Below are positions 7,101 to 15,473 of a stretch of 64,000 bases of DNA, piece after piece (the first letter of the stretch is position 1; each line of letters opens with the position of its first letter). This DNA is from Oscillospiraceae bacterium. Lineage in GTDB: Bacteria > Bacillota > Clostridia > Oscillospirales > Ruminococcaceae. The position numbers and the translations under genes were made by a program. The notes under the pieces were generated by a model. It was not told the DNA's origin. It made no database searches and saw nothing but the letters and a program-made list of their open reading frames with translations. The stretch spans positions 1 through 64,000 of the forward strand of contig JAGAKZ010000022.1 in the NCBI GenBank assembly GCA_017848115.1, in the 5' to 3' direction.

Positions 7101-8939
7101 ATGTGCGGTATAGTAGGATTTACTGGCAAGAAACAAGCGGCACCGGTGTTGCTTGACGGATTGTCAAAACTTGAATACAGAGGATACGACTCAGCCGGAA
7201 TAGCAGTAAGAGACGGCATAGAAAAAGTAGAAGTCGTAAAGGCAAAGGGAAAGCTAAGAGTGCTTTCGGAGATGACAAATGACGGACTTTCCGTTCACGG
7301 AAATTGCGGTATAGGTCATACAAGATGGGCAACTCACGGTGAACCATCTTCGCTCAATGCTCATCCACACAGCAGTGATGATGAATGTGTTGTAGCAGTT
7401 CATAACGGTATTATCGAAAACTATCAGGAACTTAAAGAAAAACTCTCTAAAAAGGGTTATTCGTTCAATTCACAGACTGATACAGAAGTAGCGGTAAAAC
7501 TTATTGATTATTATTATAAAAAATACAATGAGGGTCCTGTAGGAGCACTTGCAAGAGCAATGACAAGAATAAGAGGTTCATATGCACTTGCTGTTATGTA
7601 CAGTGACTATCCGGAACAGATATACACAGCAAGAAAAGAAAGCCCTATGATAATAGGTGTTACAGACGGCGAAACATTTGTGGCTTCTGACGTTCCGGCT
7701 ATACTCAAGTACACAAGAAATGTTTATTATATAGGAAATATGGAAATAGCAAAGCTTGAAAAGGGCAGTGTTACTTTCTACAATATCGACAGCGAAGAAA
7801 TCAAAAAGGAACAGACAGAAATAAAGTGGGATGCTGAAGCTGCTGAAAAGGGCGGTTATGAACACTTTATGCTCAAGGAAATTCACGAACAGCCTAAGGT
7901 TATACGTGATACAATAAATTCTGTACTTACAGATGGCCGTATAGATTTTTCGGAAATTGGCCTTACTGACGAAACAATGAACGAGATAAAGCAGATCTAT
8001 ATCGTAGCCTGCGGTTCAGCTTATCATGTGGGAATGGCTGCACAGTATGTTATAGAAGAACTTACTTCTCTTCCAGTAAGAGTTGAACTTGCATCAGAGT
8101 TCAGATACAGAAAGATGAAACTTATAAAAGACAGTCTGGTTATAATAATCAGTCAGTCAGGCGAGACAGCCGATTCACTTGCGGCTCTCAGAGAAGCTAA
8201 AAACAACGGAATAAAGACACTCGGTATAGTAAACGTTGTGGGTTCATCTATTGCAAGAGAAGCTGATAATGTATTTTACACCCTTGCAGGTCCTGAAATT
8301 TCTGTTGCTACAACAAAAGCATACAGCACACAGCTTGTTGCCTGCTACCTTCTCGCTATAGGATTTGCCAAGGCAAGAAATGAAATAAGTGATGACAGAT
8401 ACAATGAACTTGTCAAGGAAATATGCACTATTCCTGATAAGGTTGAAAAGATACTTGAAGACAAGGAACGTATACAGTGGTTTGCTCATAAGCTTTCAAG
8501 TGCCAAGGATGCATTTTTCATAGGCAGAGGCATAGACTATGCAATAAGTCTTGAAGGAAGTCTCAAGATGAAGGAAATAAGCTATATCCACTCAGAAGCA
8601 TATGCAGCAGGCGAACTCAAACACGGACCGATAAGCCTTATAGAAGACGGAATACTTGTAATAAGCATTCTTACCCAGCAGGATCTTTATGAAAAGACTG
8701 TAAGCAATATGGCAGAAGTAAAGAGCCGTGGCGCATCGCTTATGGGTCTTACTACTTACGGAAACTATAACATAGAGGATACAGCTGATTTCACAGTATA
8801 TATCCCGAAAACAGACCCGTTGTTTGCAGGAAGTCTGTCTGTTGTACCACTCCAGTTACTTGGATATTATGTATCTGTAGCAAAGGGATTTGATGTTGAC
8901 AAACCAAGAAATCTCGCAAAGAGCGTAACAGTAGAGTAG
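7101..8939 (+). CDS. glmS: Glutamine-fructose-6-phosphate aminotransferase
   Basis: At 612 residues this is full length for GlmS. It converts fructose-6-phosphate and glutamine to glucosamine-6-phosphate, the first step to UDP-GlcNAc and peptidoglycan. The N-terminal glutaminase domain starts MCGIVGFTG with the nucleophilic Cys2. Two SIS domains follow (VACGSAYHVGMAAQ and SQSGETADSLAALREAK; later FIGRGIDYAISLEGSLKMKEISY), and the C-terminus DKPRNLAKSVTVE is the family signature. AGGAGG precedes the ATG. It pairs functionally with glmU at 19649-21025. Confidence 0.97.
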   Translation: MCGIVGFTGKKQAAPVLLDGLSKLEYRGYDSAGIAVRDGIEKVEVVKAKGKLRVLSEMTNDGLSVHGNCGIGHTRWATHGEPSSLNAHPHSSDDECVVAVHNGIIENYQELKEKLSKKGYSFNSQTDTEVAVKLIDYYYKKYNEGPVGALARAMTRIRGSYALAVMYSDYPEQIYTARKESPMIIGVTDGETFVASDVPAILKYTRNVYYIGNMEIAKLEKGSVTFYNIDSEEIKKEQTEIKWDAEAAEKGGYEHFMLKEIHEQPKVIRDTINSVLTDGRIDFSEIGLTDETMNEIKQIYIVACGSAYHVGMAAQYVIEELTSLPVRVELASEFRYRKMKLIKDSLVIIISQSGETADSLAALREAKNNGIKTLGIVNVVGSSIAREADNVFYTLAGPEISVATTKAYSTQLVACYLLAIGFAKARNEISDDRYNELVKEICTIPDKVEKILEDKERIQWFAHKLSSAKDAFFIGRGIDYAISLEGSLKMKEISYIHSEAYAAGELKHGPISLIEDGILVISILTQQDLYEKTVSNMAEVKSRGASLMGLTTYGNYNIEDTADFTVYIPKTDPLFAGSLSVVPLQLLGYYVSVAKGFDVDKPRNLAKSVTVE

Positions 8940-8965
8940 TATATATTTTAATATAAACAAAAATA

Positions 8966-9001
8966 AAAGGCATTTTGATTTTGTATCAGAGTGCCTTTTT
9001 T
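8966..9001 (+). terminator. glmS terminator
   Basis: The AAAGGCA...TGCCTTT stem has an imperfect interior and is followed by TTTTTT, 27 bases after the glmS stop. Confidence 0.75.
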
Positions 9002-9004
9002 GTG

Positions 9005-9051
9005 ATGTGAGTTTTCACATAAAACGATATAAAAGTGTGATTGTAATCACA
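9005..9051. promoter_or_regulatory. Two CRP/FNR-like palindromes
   Basis: TGTGATTGTAATCACA at 9036-9051 is a perfect TGTGA-N6-TCACA site. ATGTGAGTTTTCACAT at 9005-9020 is a related palindrome with a 4-base spacer. They lie upstream of the ATPase promoter at 9079. Confidence 0.45.
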
Positions 9052-9078
9052 TAAATATATATAATTATGTGATGAAAG

Positions 9079-9107
9079 TTGATTTTTTATGCTTTATGGT
9101 GTATAAT
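9079..9107 (+). promoter_or_regulatory. Promoter of DUF4143 ATPase gene
   Basis: TTGATT (9079-9084) and TATAAT (9102-9107) have a 17-base spacer, 55 bases before the ATG. Confidence 0.6.
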
Positions 9108-9162
9108 AAAAATATGGTTATAAAAAAACTGAAGTTAATGGAAAATTGAGAGGAGAGGTATT

Positions 9163-10509
9163 ATGGAACGATTAATTTTAAAGAAACTACTTGACTGGAA
9201 AAATTCTGCCTATCGTAAACCGTTGATCTTAAAAGGTGTGCGACAAGTCGGCAAGACATGGATCCTCAAAGAATTCGGAAGACGTTATTATGAAAATGTT
9301 GCTTATTTCAACTTCGATGAAAATGAAGAATATAAACAGTTCTTTGAAACAACCAAAGATGTAAATCGTATTTTACAGAATCTGATGTTGGCGAGCGGAC
9401 AGAACATATCACCTGAAAAAACACTGATAATTTTTGATGAGGTGCAGGACTGCCCGAAAGTTATAAATTCCATGAAATATTTTTGTGAAAATGCTCCTTT
9501 GTATCATATAGCATGTGCCGGATCTTTGCTTGGTATTGCTCTGGCTAAACCGTTTTCTTTTCCTGTTGGTAAAGTGAATTTTATGCAAATTGATCCTATG
9601 ACATTTACAGAATTTTTACTTGCCAATGGTGATGAAAATCTTGTGGCATATCTGGATAGTATAGATATTATTGCTCCGATTCCTGATGCTTTTTTCAATC
9701 CTCTTTATGAGAAACTAAAAATGTATTATGTCACCGGTGGTATGCCGGAGTCTGTTCTGATGTGGACACAGGAGAGAGATATTTCTGCTATGCAGGAAAC
9801 ACTGTCAGGAATAATCAGTGCATATGAACGTGACTTTGCCAAACACCCGAACGTCAGCGAGTTTCCGAAGATCTCTATGATCTGGAAATCCATACCGTCA
9901 CAGCTTGCAAGGGAAAACAAAAAGTTTATCTACAAAGTTGTCAAGGAAGGGGCAAGAGCACGAGAATATGAAGATGCTTTGCAATGGCTGGTAGATGCCC
10001 GACTTGTCCACAAAGTCTATCGGAGTTCAGCTCCCGGTTTGCCGGTGGCGGCGTATGATGATCTGTCTGCATTCAAGATTTACCTTGTAGATGTCGGACT
10101 GCTTCGCCGTCTGGCATATCTTGCGCCTACTGCATTTGGAGAAGGTAATCGTTTGTTTACCGAGTTCAAAGGTGCACTGACTGAAAATTATGTGCTACAG
10201 ACATTGATTACACAGTTTGAAGTTATGCCGAGGTATTGGAGCAGTAGCAATCCTCCGTATGAAGTTGATTTTTTGATCCAGCGTGAAAATGATATTTTCC
10301 CTGTGGAAGTCAAGGCGGAATCAAATATCACAAGTAAAAGTCTTAAGAAGTTCAAGGAGTTATTTTCAGATAAGGTAAAGTTGCGTGTACGATTTTCTTT
10401 GGATAATCTTAAATTAGATGGTGATGTACTGAATATTCCGTTGTTTATGGCAGATCATGCTGATAAGTTGATAGGGATTGCGTTGGAAGGGAATTCTTTG
10501 AAAGAATGA
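9163..10509 (+). CDS. AAA ATPase with DUF4143 domain
   Basis: This 448-residue protein has Walker A GVRQVGKT (residues 26-33) and Walker B TLIIFDEVQD in the AAA_14 domain. A DUF4143 C-terminal half follows, with the PD-(D/E)XK-like strand pair YEVDFLIQRENDIFPVEVKAE. Such proteins are abundant in gut Bacteroidota and Clostridia; their role is unknown, and a link to toxin-antitoxin or nucleic-acid processing is often suggested. It is a single gene with its own promoter and terminator. Another DUF4143 ATPase of a different subgroup is at 40545-41744. Confidence 0.85.
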   Translation: MERLILKKLLDWKNSAYRKPLILKGVRQVGKTWILKEFGRRYYENVAYFNFDENEEYKQFFETTKDVNRILQNLMLASGQNISPEKTLIIFDEVQDCPKVINSMKYFCENAPLYHIACAGSLLGIALAKPFSFPVGKVNFMQIDPMTFTEFLLANGDENLVAYLDSIDIIAPIPDAFFNPLYEKLKMYYVTGGMPESVLMWTQERDISAMQETLSGIISAYERDFAKHPNVSEFPKISMIWKSIPSQLARENKKFIYKVVKEGARAREYEDALQWLVDARLVHKVYRSSAPGLPVAAYDDLSAFKIYLVDVGLLRRLAYLAPTAFGEGNRLFTEFKGALTENYVLQTLITQFEVMPRYWSSSNPPYEVDFLIQRENDIFPVEVKAESNITSKSLKKFKELFSDKVKLRVRFSLDNLKLDGDVLNIPLFMADHADKLIGIALEGNSLKE

Positions 10510-10545
10510 TGTTCTGATAAATTTGTATGTGTGTATTATTAAAAG

Positions 10546-10586
10546 ACATTGCATATGGCATAGGTGTTGCTGTATGCAATGTTTTC
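10546..10586 (+). terminator. Terminator after DUF4143 ATPase
   Basis: Perfect 10-bp arms ACATTGCATA (10546-10555) and TATGCAATGT (10572-10581) are followed by TTTTCGTGTTTT. Confidence 0.7.
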
Positions 10587-10742
10587 GTGTTTTATAGAAA
10601 TAAAATTAATTGAATATATTAAACTCCCAGCTATGCTGGGGAGATTGGAAAAAGACGTGTCGGGTGTCAAGACATAAAAAGCCTCCTGTGATATAATAAT
10701 AATGGTGTCGCAAGCCAAAGTAAAAATCACAGGAAGCGTCCA

Positions 10743-10877
10743 ATGGACAATAAAAGTTTATCACACACAAGGTGGAGGTGTCAATACCACATAGTATTTA
10801 TACCGAAATACAGAAAAAAGGGTTACTACTCACGGGTTAGCCAGTCTTATACACACGACTGGCTAACCCGTGAGTAG
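10743..10877 (+). pseudogene. IS200-like TnpA, N-terminal fragment
   Basis: The first 26 codons (RWRCQYHIVFIPKYRKK) match the start of Y1-type IS200 transposases. Codons 27-44 and the stop are encoded by the inverted repeat at 10826-10877. The HUH motif and catalytic Tyr of a normal protein of about 150 residues are missing. AGGAAG lies before the ATG. Confidence 0.7.
10826..10877. repeat. Perfect 21-bp inverted repeat, 10-base loop
   Basis: Arms 10826-10846 (CTACTCACGGGTTAGCCAGT...) and 10857-10877 are exact complements, with the loop TTATACACAC. It is GC-richer than its surroundings, and no T-run follows. It marks the point where TnpA similarity ends. Confidence 0.85.
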
Positions 10878-10982
10878 CAACTTCTATTTTGTGGTAATAA
10901 ATTGTGGCTGTACATCACCTTGATAACATCTTTAAAAAATGTTATACTGAATATAGAAAAACAAACAGAACGGAGGTCTGAA

Positions 10983-12557
10983 ATGGGAACATATTTTAAT
11001 CCATCAAACGGAGGATTCAGAAAAACTGTAAGTGATGAGATATATGTTGATAAAAGCGGACTTTTGAATATACTTAACAAGAAAATCGGAGCAGAAAGAA
11101 ATTGTATATCGGTAAGCCATGCCAGACGTTTCGGCAAATCGCAGGCTGCAAGAATGATTGATGCATATTATAGCAGAGGTTGCGATTCAAGAGAATTGTT
11201 TTCCGGTTTGAAAATATCGGAGTCAGAAGATTTTGAAAAGTATTTGAATAAGTATAATGTGATTTATTTTGATATTTCTTCGTTTGCAGATTTTTATAAA
11301 GAAACGCTTGTAAGTGAAATTATAAGACATTTATATGATGATATTAAGGAAATATATCCGGAACTTGACTATAGCAAAACTATTTCATCAGTACTAAAAC
11401 AAGTGTATAATAAATCTGAAAATATTCCATTTGTGATTATTGTAGATGAATGGGACTGCGTTGTAAGAAATTTTTCGGACAGACCGGATTTAGTGCATGA
11501 ATATCTTCAGTTTCTTCATTCTTTGTTTAAAAGTGAAGAATCACATGAATTTCTGGCTCTTGGATATATAACGGGAATACTTCCGATAAAGAAAATAGAT
11601 GATGAATCAGCACTAAATAATTTTTTTGAATATACCATGACCGACTCGGCAGAGTTTACAACTTATTTTGGGTTTACGGAAAAAGAAGTGGAAATGCTTT
11701 GTCACAAGTATGATATGAATATTAATTCTGTAAAGGATTGGTACAATGGGTATCTGATAAATGAAGAACATATGTATAATCCAAATTCTGTATATATGGC
11801 AATGGTTCGGCATAGTCTTGAATCTTATTGGAAAAATACATCTGCTTTTAATACAATAAATACTTTTATATCGCTTGATTTTGACGGATTAAAAAGTGAT
11901 ATAATGAAGATGCTGGCAGGAGATTCTGTATATGTAGATATAAAAGGATTTGAAAATGATCTTTCAATGATAAATAGCAAGAATGATGCTTTGACGGCGC
12001 TTATCCACTTAGGGTATCTTGGATATGATAAGAGGAAACGAACAGCGTATATTCCTAATTATGAGGTTAAGGAAGCCTATCAGTCAGCATTGGCTAAGGG
12101 AAAATGGAGTGAAATATCAAAATCAATTTCAAGATGTGAGGAATTGCTTTTTGCAACGATAAACGGAGATTCTGATAAAGTTGCTGAACTTCTCGAACTT
12201 TCACATGAAACGTATACTTCCATATTTGAGTATAATAGTGAAAATTCTCTAAGCTGTGTTATTACAATGGCTTATTTTACTGCTCCTGCGTATTATACAG
12301 TAATCAGAGAACTTCCGTCAGGTAAGGGATTTGCAGATATCGCTTTGATACCAAGAGCTGATTCAGATAATATGCCAGCGATGATTATTGAACTTAAGTG
12401 GGATAAAGATGTTGATACTGCAATAAAGCAAATTAAAGAGAAACGGTACACCGGAGTTCTTAAATGGTATGAAAAAGAAATCATTCTTGTCGGTGTAAAT
12501 TATAACAAAGAAACCAAAAAGCATGAGTGCAGTATTGAAAAAGTATATGCTTGCTGA
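10983..12557 (+). CDS. AAA-ATPase-like protein with PD-(D/E)XK domain
   Basis: The 524-residue protein starts MGTYFNPSNGGFRKTV. I chose this ATG for its GGAGG 6 bases upstream rather than an upstream in-frame ATG lacking a site. It has the AAA-ATPase_like domain (PF09820 type, with the degenerate P-loop SHARRFGKSQAARM and the Walker B-like VIIVDEWDCV). A C-terminal PDDEXK_9 nuclease-like domain follows (FADIALIP..., MIIELKWDKD). The family is widespread in gut anaerobes; function is unknown and it may be a mobile or selfish gene. It is monocistronic and ends in a terminator. Confidence 0.85.
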   Translation: MGTYFNPSNGGFRKTVSDEIYVDKSGLLNILNKKIGAERNCISVSHARRFGKSQAARMIDAYYSRGCDSRELFSGLKISESEDFEKYLNKYNVIYFDISSFADFYKETLVSEIIRHLYDDIKEIYPELDYSKTISSVLKQVYNKSENIPFVIIVDEWDCVVRNFSDRPDLVHEYLQFLHSLFKSEESHEFLALGYITGILPIKKIDDESALNNFFEYTMTDSAEFTTYFGFTEKEVEMLCHKYDMNINSVKDWYNGYLINEEHMYNPNSVYMAMVRHSLESYWKNTSAFNTINTFISLDFDGLKSDIMKMLAGDSVYVDIKGFENDLSMINSKNDALTALIHLGYLGYDKRKRTAYIPNYEVKEAYQSALAKGKWSEISKSISRCEELLFATINGDSDKVAELLELSHETYTSIFEYNSENSLSCVITMAYFTAPAYYTVIRELPSGKGFADIALIPRADSDNMPAMIIELKWDKDVDTAIKQIKEKRYTGVLKWYEKEIILVGVNYNKETKKHECSIEKVYAC

Positions 12558-12585
12558 TGTAGTTTTTTTGTATAATAAAAATAAC

Positions 12586-12627
12586 AGGAATATCCTTTCT
12601 TATGACTATGAGAGGATATCCTTTTTT
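12586..12627 (+). terminator. Terminator after AAA-ATPase-like gene
   Basis: The AGGA-A-TATCCT stem pairs with AGGATATCCT across a 16-base loop and is followed by TTTTTT. Confidence 0.65.
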
Positions 12628-12650
12628 GTATGTTTAAAAAACGAATTTTG

Positions 12651-12700
12651 TTGACAGAACGGTTTTTTTGTGTTACACTGTATATAGTGTATATATACAA
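12651..12700 (+). promoter_or_regulatory. GntR operon promoter and likely operator
   Basis: TTGACA (12651-12656) and TACACT (12674-12679) are 17 bases apart. Just downstream, TGTATATATACA (12688-12699) is a perfect 12-bp palindrome placed to block transcription. YtrA-type GntR repressors usually bind such sites in their own promoters. Confidence 0.6.
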
Positions 12701-12719
12701 CATCTTATGAGGTGAAATC

Positions 12720-13094
12720 ATGGATATAATATTGAGTAATTTATCAGACGAGCCTATTTATCAGCAGATTATTTCTCAGATAAAGGCACAGATAATGAGT
12801 GGACAGCTTGCGCAGGGGGACGCCCTTCCGTCAATGCGTTCACTGGCAACTCAGCTCAGAATAAGTGTTATAACTACCAAAAGAGCGTATGAGGAGCTTG
12901 AAAGAGAAGGATTTATAGAAAATTTTGCAGGAAAAGGTTGCTATGTAAAATCTCAGAATACTGATTTTTTGCGTGAAGAAGCAGTGAAGGTAACGGAAAG
13001 ATTGCTTGAAAAAGCTTGTGAAAATGCAAAAATGTGCGGTCTTTCTCTTGATGAAATGAAAGAAATACTTGAACTTGTTTATGGAGGCGATTAA
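12720..13094 (+). CDS. GntR-family regulator, YtrA subfamily
   Basis: At 124 residues it is typical of the short YtrA group. The N-terminal winged helix begins PIYQQIISQIKAQIMSGQL and continues through LPSMRSLATQLRISVITTKRAYEELEREGFI, and is followed by a short helical dimerisation tail instead of a ligand domain. It is the first gene of a four-gene operon with an ABC ATPase and two permeases, and the palindrome at 12688-12699 is the likely autoregulatory operator. TATGAGGTGAAATC lies before the ATG. Confidence 0.9.
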   Translation: MDIILSNLSDEPIYQQIISQIKAQIMSGQLAQGDALPSMRSLATQLRISVITTKRAYEELEREGFIENFAGKGCYVKSQNTDFLREEAVKVTERLLEKACENAKMCGLSLDEMKEILELVYGGD

Positions 13095-13097
13095 AAA

Positions 13098-13976
13098 ATG
13101 GCTGATGACGGAAATATTTTGGAATTAGACGGAGTGACAAAAAAATATGACGGATTTACACTTGAAAATGTAAGTTTCAGTGTTCCAAAGGGCAGTATAA
13201 TGGGAATCATAGGTCAGAATGGTTCGGGCAAGACTACAATAATAAATTCTATTCTTAATATCACTAAGATAAACGATGGGAAAATAAATATATTCGGAAA
13301 AGACCATATAAAAAATGAGTGTGATATAAAGGAAGATATTGCGGTAGTCTTTGATGAAGTACCGTTTAACGATAGTTTTAATGCAAAGCACCTGAATATT
13401 ATGTTCGGTGGTTTGTATAAAAACTGGAATAAGAAATGCTTTTTTGAGTATATCGAGCGTCTGGGTCTTCCGGTAAAGAAGAAAATCGGAAAATTTTCAA
13501 AGGGTATGAAAATGAAGATGCAGATAGCTACGGCATTGTCACATGATGCAAAATTGCTTATTATGGACGAAGCAACTACCGGACTTGACCCTGTTGTGCG
13601 AAGTGAGATACTGGATATTTTTTGTGAATATCTCAATGATGGCGAGAGATCAATATTTATGTCATCACATATAACGAGTGATATAGAAAGAGCCGCTGAC
13701 AGCCTTACATTTATTGATAAGGGTAAAATTTTGCTGAGCGGATACAAAGATGATATTCTTGACAGTCATGCGGTCATAAAATGTAAAAAGGCAGAATTTG
13801 AAGAGATAAGCAAAGATGACTATATAAGTGCCCGTCTTAATGATTACGGAGCGGAGATACTTACTTCCGACAAAGAGAATGCCAAACTAAAATATTCCGG
13901 GGCTGTTATAGAAAAAACGACACTTGATGAGATCATGCTGTTTTATGTGAACAGGGAAAAGAAAGTGTGGTCATGA
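13098..13976 (+). CDS. ABC transporter ATP-binding protein (YtrB-like)
   Basis: The 292-residue protein has Walker A IGQNGSGKTT (residues about 36-45), signature FSKGMKMKMQIA, and Walker B LLIMDEATTGLDP. The signature reads SKGMK rather than LSGGQ, as usual in ABC-2 export ATPases. About 70 C-terminal residues follow the H-loop (SSHITSD). It lies 3 bases after the GntR gene and overlaps the permease start. It probably energises the two membrane proteins downstream; substrate unknown, with drug or peptide export typical for YtrA-linked systems. Confidence 0.9.
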   Translation: MADDGNILELDGVTKKYDGFTLENVSFSVPKGSIMGIIGQNGSGKTTIINSILNITKINDGKINIFGKDHIKNECDIKEDIAVVFDEVPFNDSFNAKHLNIMFGGLYKNWNKKCFFEYIERLGLPVKKKIGKFSKGMKMKMQIATALSHDAKLLIMDEATTGLDPVVRSEILDIFCEYLNDGERSIFMSSHITSDIERAADSLTFIDKGKILLSGYKDDILDSHAVIKCKKAEFEEISKDDYISARLNDYGAEILTSDKENAKLKYSGAVIEKTTLDEIMLFYVNREKKVWS

Positions 13977-14737
13977 TGAAAAAATGTTCATTTGGTTCAT
14001 TTAAATGTCTTGTTATAAATGAATATCTTTTGTCTCGAAAAGATATATCGATGGGGCTAAAGAGTTTTATTTTTCTGGCGATTATTCCTATTATGGCAAC
14101 TCTGAGTTTTAAGTATGGAAATCTGGCACTTTTGAAGGACACAAGTCAGGGACAGGAAATGGCAGATGCAATTTATAGTATGTGTCGTTTGTTTCCGGCT
14201 ATGGGGTGCACTTTCTGGATAGTAATAACTGATACAAAAGCAGGTGCAAAGTTTGAACTGTACAAAAAATTCAGACTGTCAACGCCTGTCGGGTGGTTTG
14301 GATATGCACTTGCCAAGAGTACGGCTATGATTATTCTGCTTATTGTTTCAATAGTGGTATACATGGCGTATCTGGGCTTATGGTGCAGTATAAACGAAAT
14401 AAAGTTTGATATGTCATATATGGCTGAATTCTGGGTAATGCAATTAATGATGATGTTTATGCAGACGATGATCAAATTTTTCTATCATTTAACAGGGTCA
14501 ATTGATAAGGCAGGTATGCTTATGCTTGCTGTAGTTGCTTCTGTTGTGGTCATCCTTTCATTGATTTTAAATCTGAAAAATCCCGGAGAAAATCCGATAG
14601 CTAAGATTTTGGGTACTAAAAATGGAATCAGAGGATTTTTGACTGACAACAGCAACATATGGATCATTTTGATTATTGGTGTTATTGTTCTGGATTTTGT
14701 CCTGATGTGTGTAAGCTACAAAAGGAGGATAAAATGA
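13973..14737 (+). CDS. ABC-2 type membrane protein
   Basis: This protein of about 254 residues has six hydrophobic segments (for example SFIFLAIIPIMATLSF, AMIILLIVSIVVYMAYLGLW, AGMLMLAVVASVVVILSLIL and IWIILIIGVIVLDFVLM). Its ATG overlaps the stop of the ATPase gene (ATGATG), and either ATG could be used. An in-frame GTG six bases earlier is less likely. It is the membrane part of the GntR-linked ABC system together with the next gene. Confidence 0.8.
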   Translation: MMKKCSFGSFKCLVINEYLLSRKDISMGLKSFIFLAIIPIMATLSFKYGNLALLKDTSQGQEMADAIYSMCRLFPAMGCTFWIVITDTKAGAKFELYKKFRLSTPVGWFGYALAKSTAMIILLIVSIVVYMAYLGLWCSINEIKFDMSYMAEFWVMQLMMMFMQTMIKFFYHLTGSIDKAGMLMLAVVASVVVILSLILNLKNPGENPIAKILGTKNGIRGFLTDNSNIWIILIIGVIVLDFVLMCVSYKRRIK

Positions 14738-15429
14738 TCAGAGGATTTTTATACAGAGAATTTTATCTCAAGCGTTGGTCAATCGTTGTGATTGCTGTAG
14801 TGCAGATGTTGGCGACATTCATCAATATATTTGCTAAAATGGCAGATGAAAGTGAAATGTCTATATCTTTTCTTAATCTTATGTACAATTTCCTCTGGCT
14901 GGTACTGTGTCAGGTAGGTGTGTGTGAATTGGGAAGCGGAGATGAGAAAAAGAACATAAGAGTTTTTTGTCTGTCTTTACCGTCAAACGCAAAAGGATAT
15001 GTTTTGAGTAAATACCTGTTTGTACTGGCTACAGGAATTGCGGTAAGTATACTTTCCTGTATTGCTTTTTTATGGGGAGTAAAAGAGTCGGTATATTCTG
15101 TGGGGTTGTTTATAATGTTTGTGATATTTATTATATATAACTCGATAGAGCTTCCTTTTGTATTGTGCTATGGTTCGGAAAACGGAGTCAAGGTAAAAAC
15201 GATGATGGTTACAGTAGTGTTTTTCCTTGCTTGTATATACGGACTTTTTGGCGATATTTCACCTTTCCTTGACGGCAGTATTTCAGAGGTGCTTTATAAG
15301 CTGATAACAAATATAGATAAACCTCATATAATAATCGGTATTGGTGCGGTTACTTTGCTCATATATGGTATTTCATTTGCAATATCGGTTCTTGTATGCC
15401 GTAAGGGTGTGGAGAACATCGAAGTATGA
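14734..15429 (+). CDS. ABC-2 type membrane protein, second subunit
   Basis: The 231-residue product MIRGFLYREFYLKRWS... has six predicted membrane helices. The ATG overlaps the previous stop (ATGA) and AAGGAGG lies 7 bases upstream, which decides this start over longer in-frame options. It is the last gene of the GntR-ABC operon and is followed directly by a strong bidirectional terminator shared with mfd. Confidence 0.8.
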   Translation: MIRGFLYREFYLKRWSIVVIAVVQMLATFINIFAKMADESEMSISFLNLMYNFLWLVLCQVGVCELGSGDEKKNIRVFCLSLPSNAKGYVLSKYLFVLATGIAVSILSCIAFLWGVKESVYSVGLFIMFVIFIIYNSIELPFVLCYGSENGVKVKTMMVTVVFFLACIYGLFGDISPFLDGSISEVLYKLITNIDKPHIIIGIGAVTLLIYGISFAISVLVCRKGVENIEV

Positions 15430-15430
15430 T

Positions 15431-15473
15431 AAAAAAATTTCCGGTATCGTGTGGGTGATACCGGAATTTTTTT
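15431..15473. terminator. Bidirectional terminator between ABC operon and mfd
   Basis: TTCCGGTATC and GATACCGGAA pair around GTGTGGGT, with A-runs on the left and T-runs on the right, so it serves both converging genes. Confidence 0.85.

Larger units (their letters stand above)
10622..10877 (+). mobile_element. IS200/IS605-type left end relic
   Basis: The left-end hairpin CTCCCAGC/GCTGGGGAG (10624-10643, one bulged G) is followed by an inverted repeat CCTCCTGTGAT...ATCACAGGAAGC (about 10681-10738) that can fold over the ribosome site, as in IS200 leaders. The start of TnpA follows. The element stops abruptly at the palindrome at 10826-10877, and no right end is visible. Confidence 0.7.
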
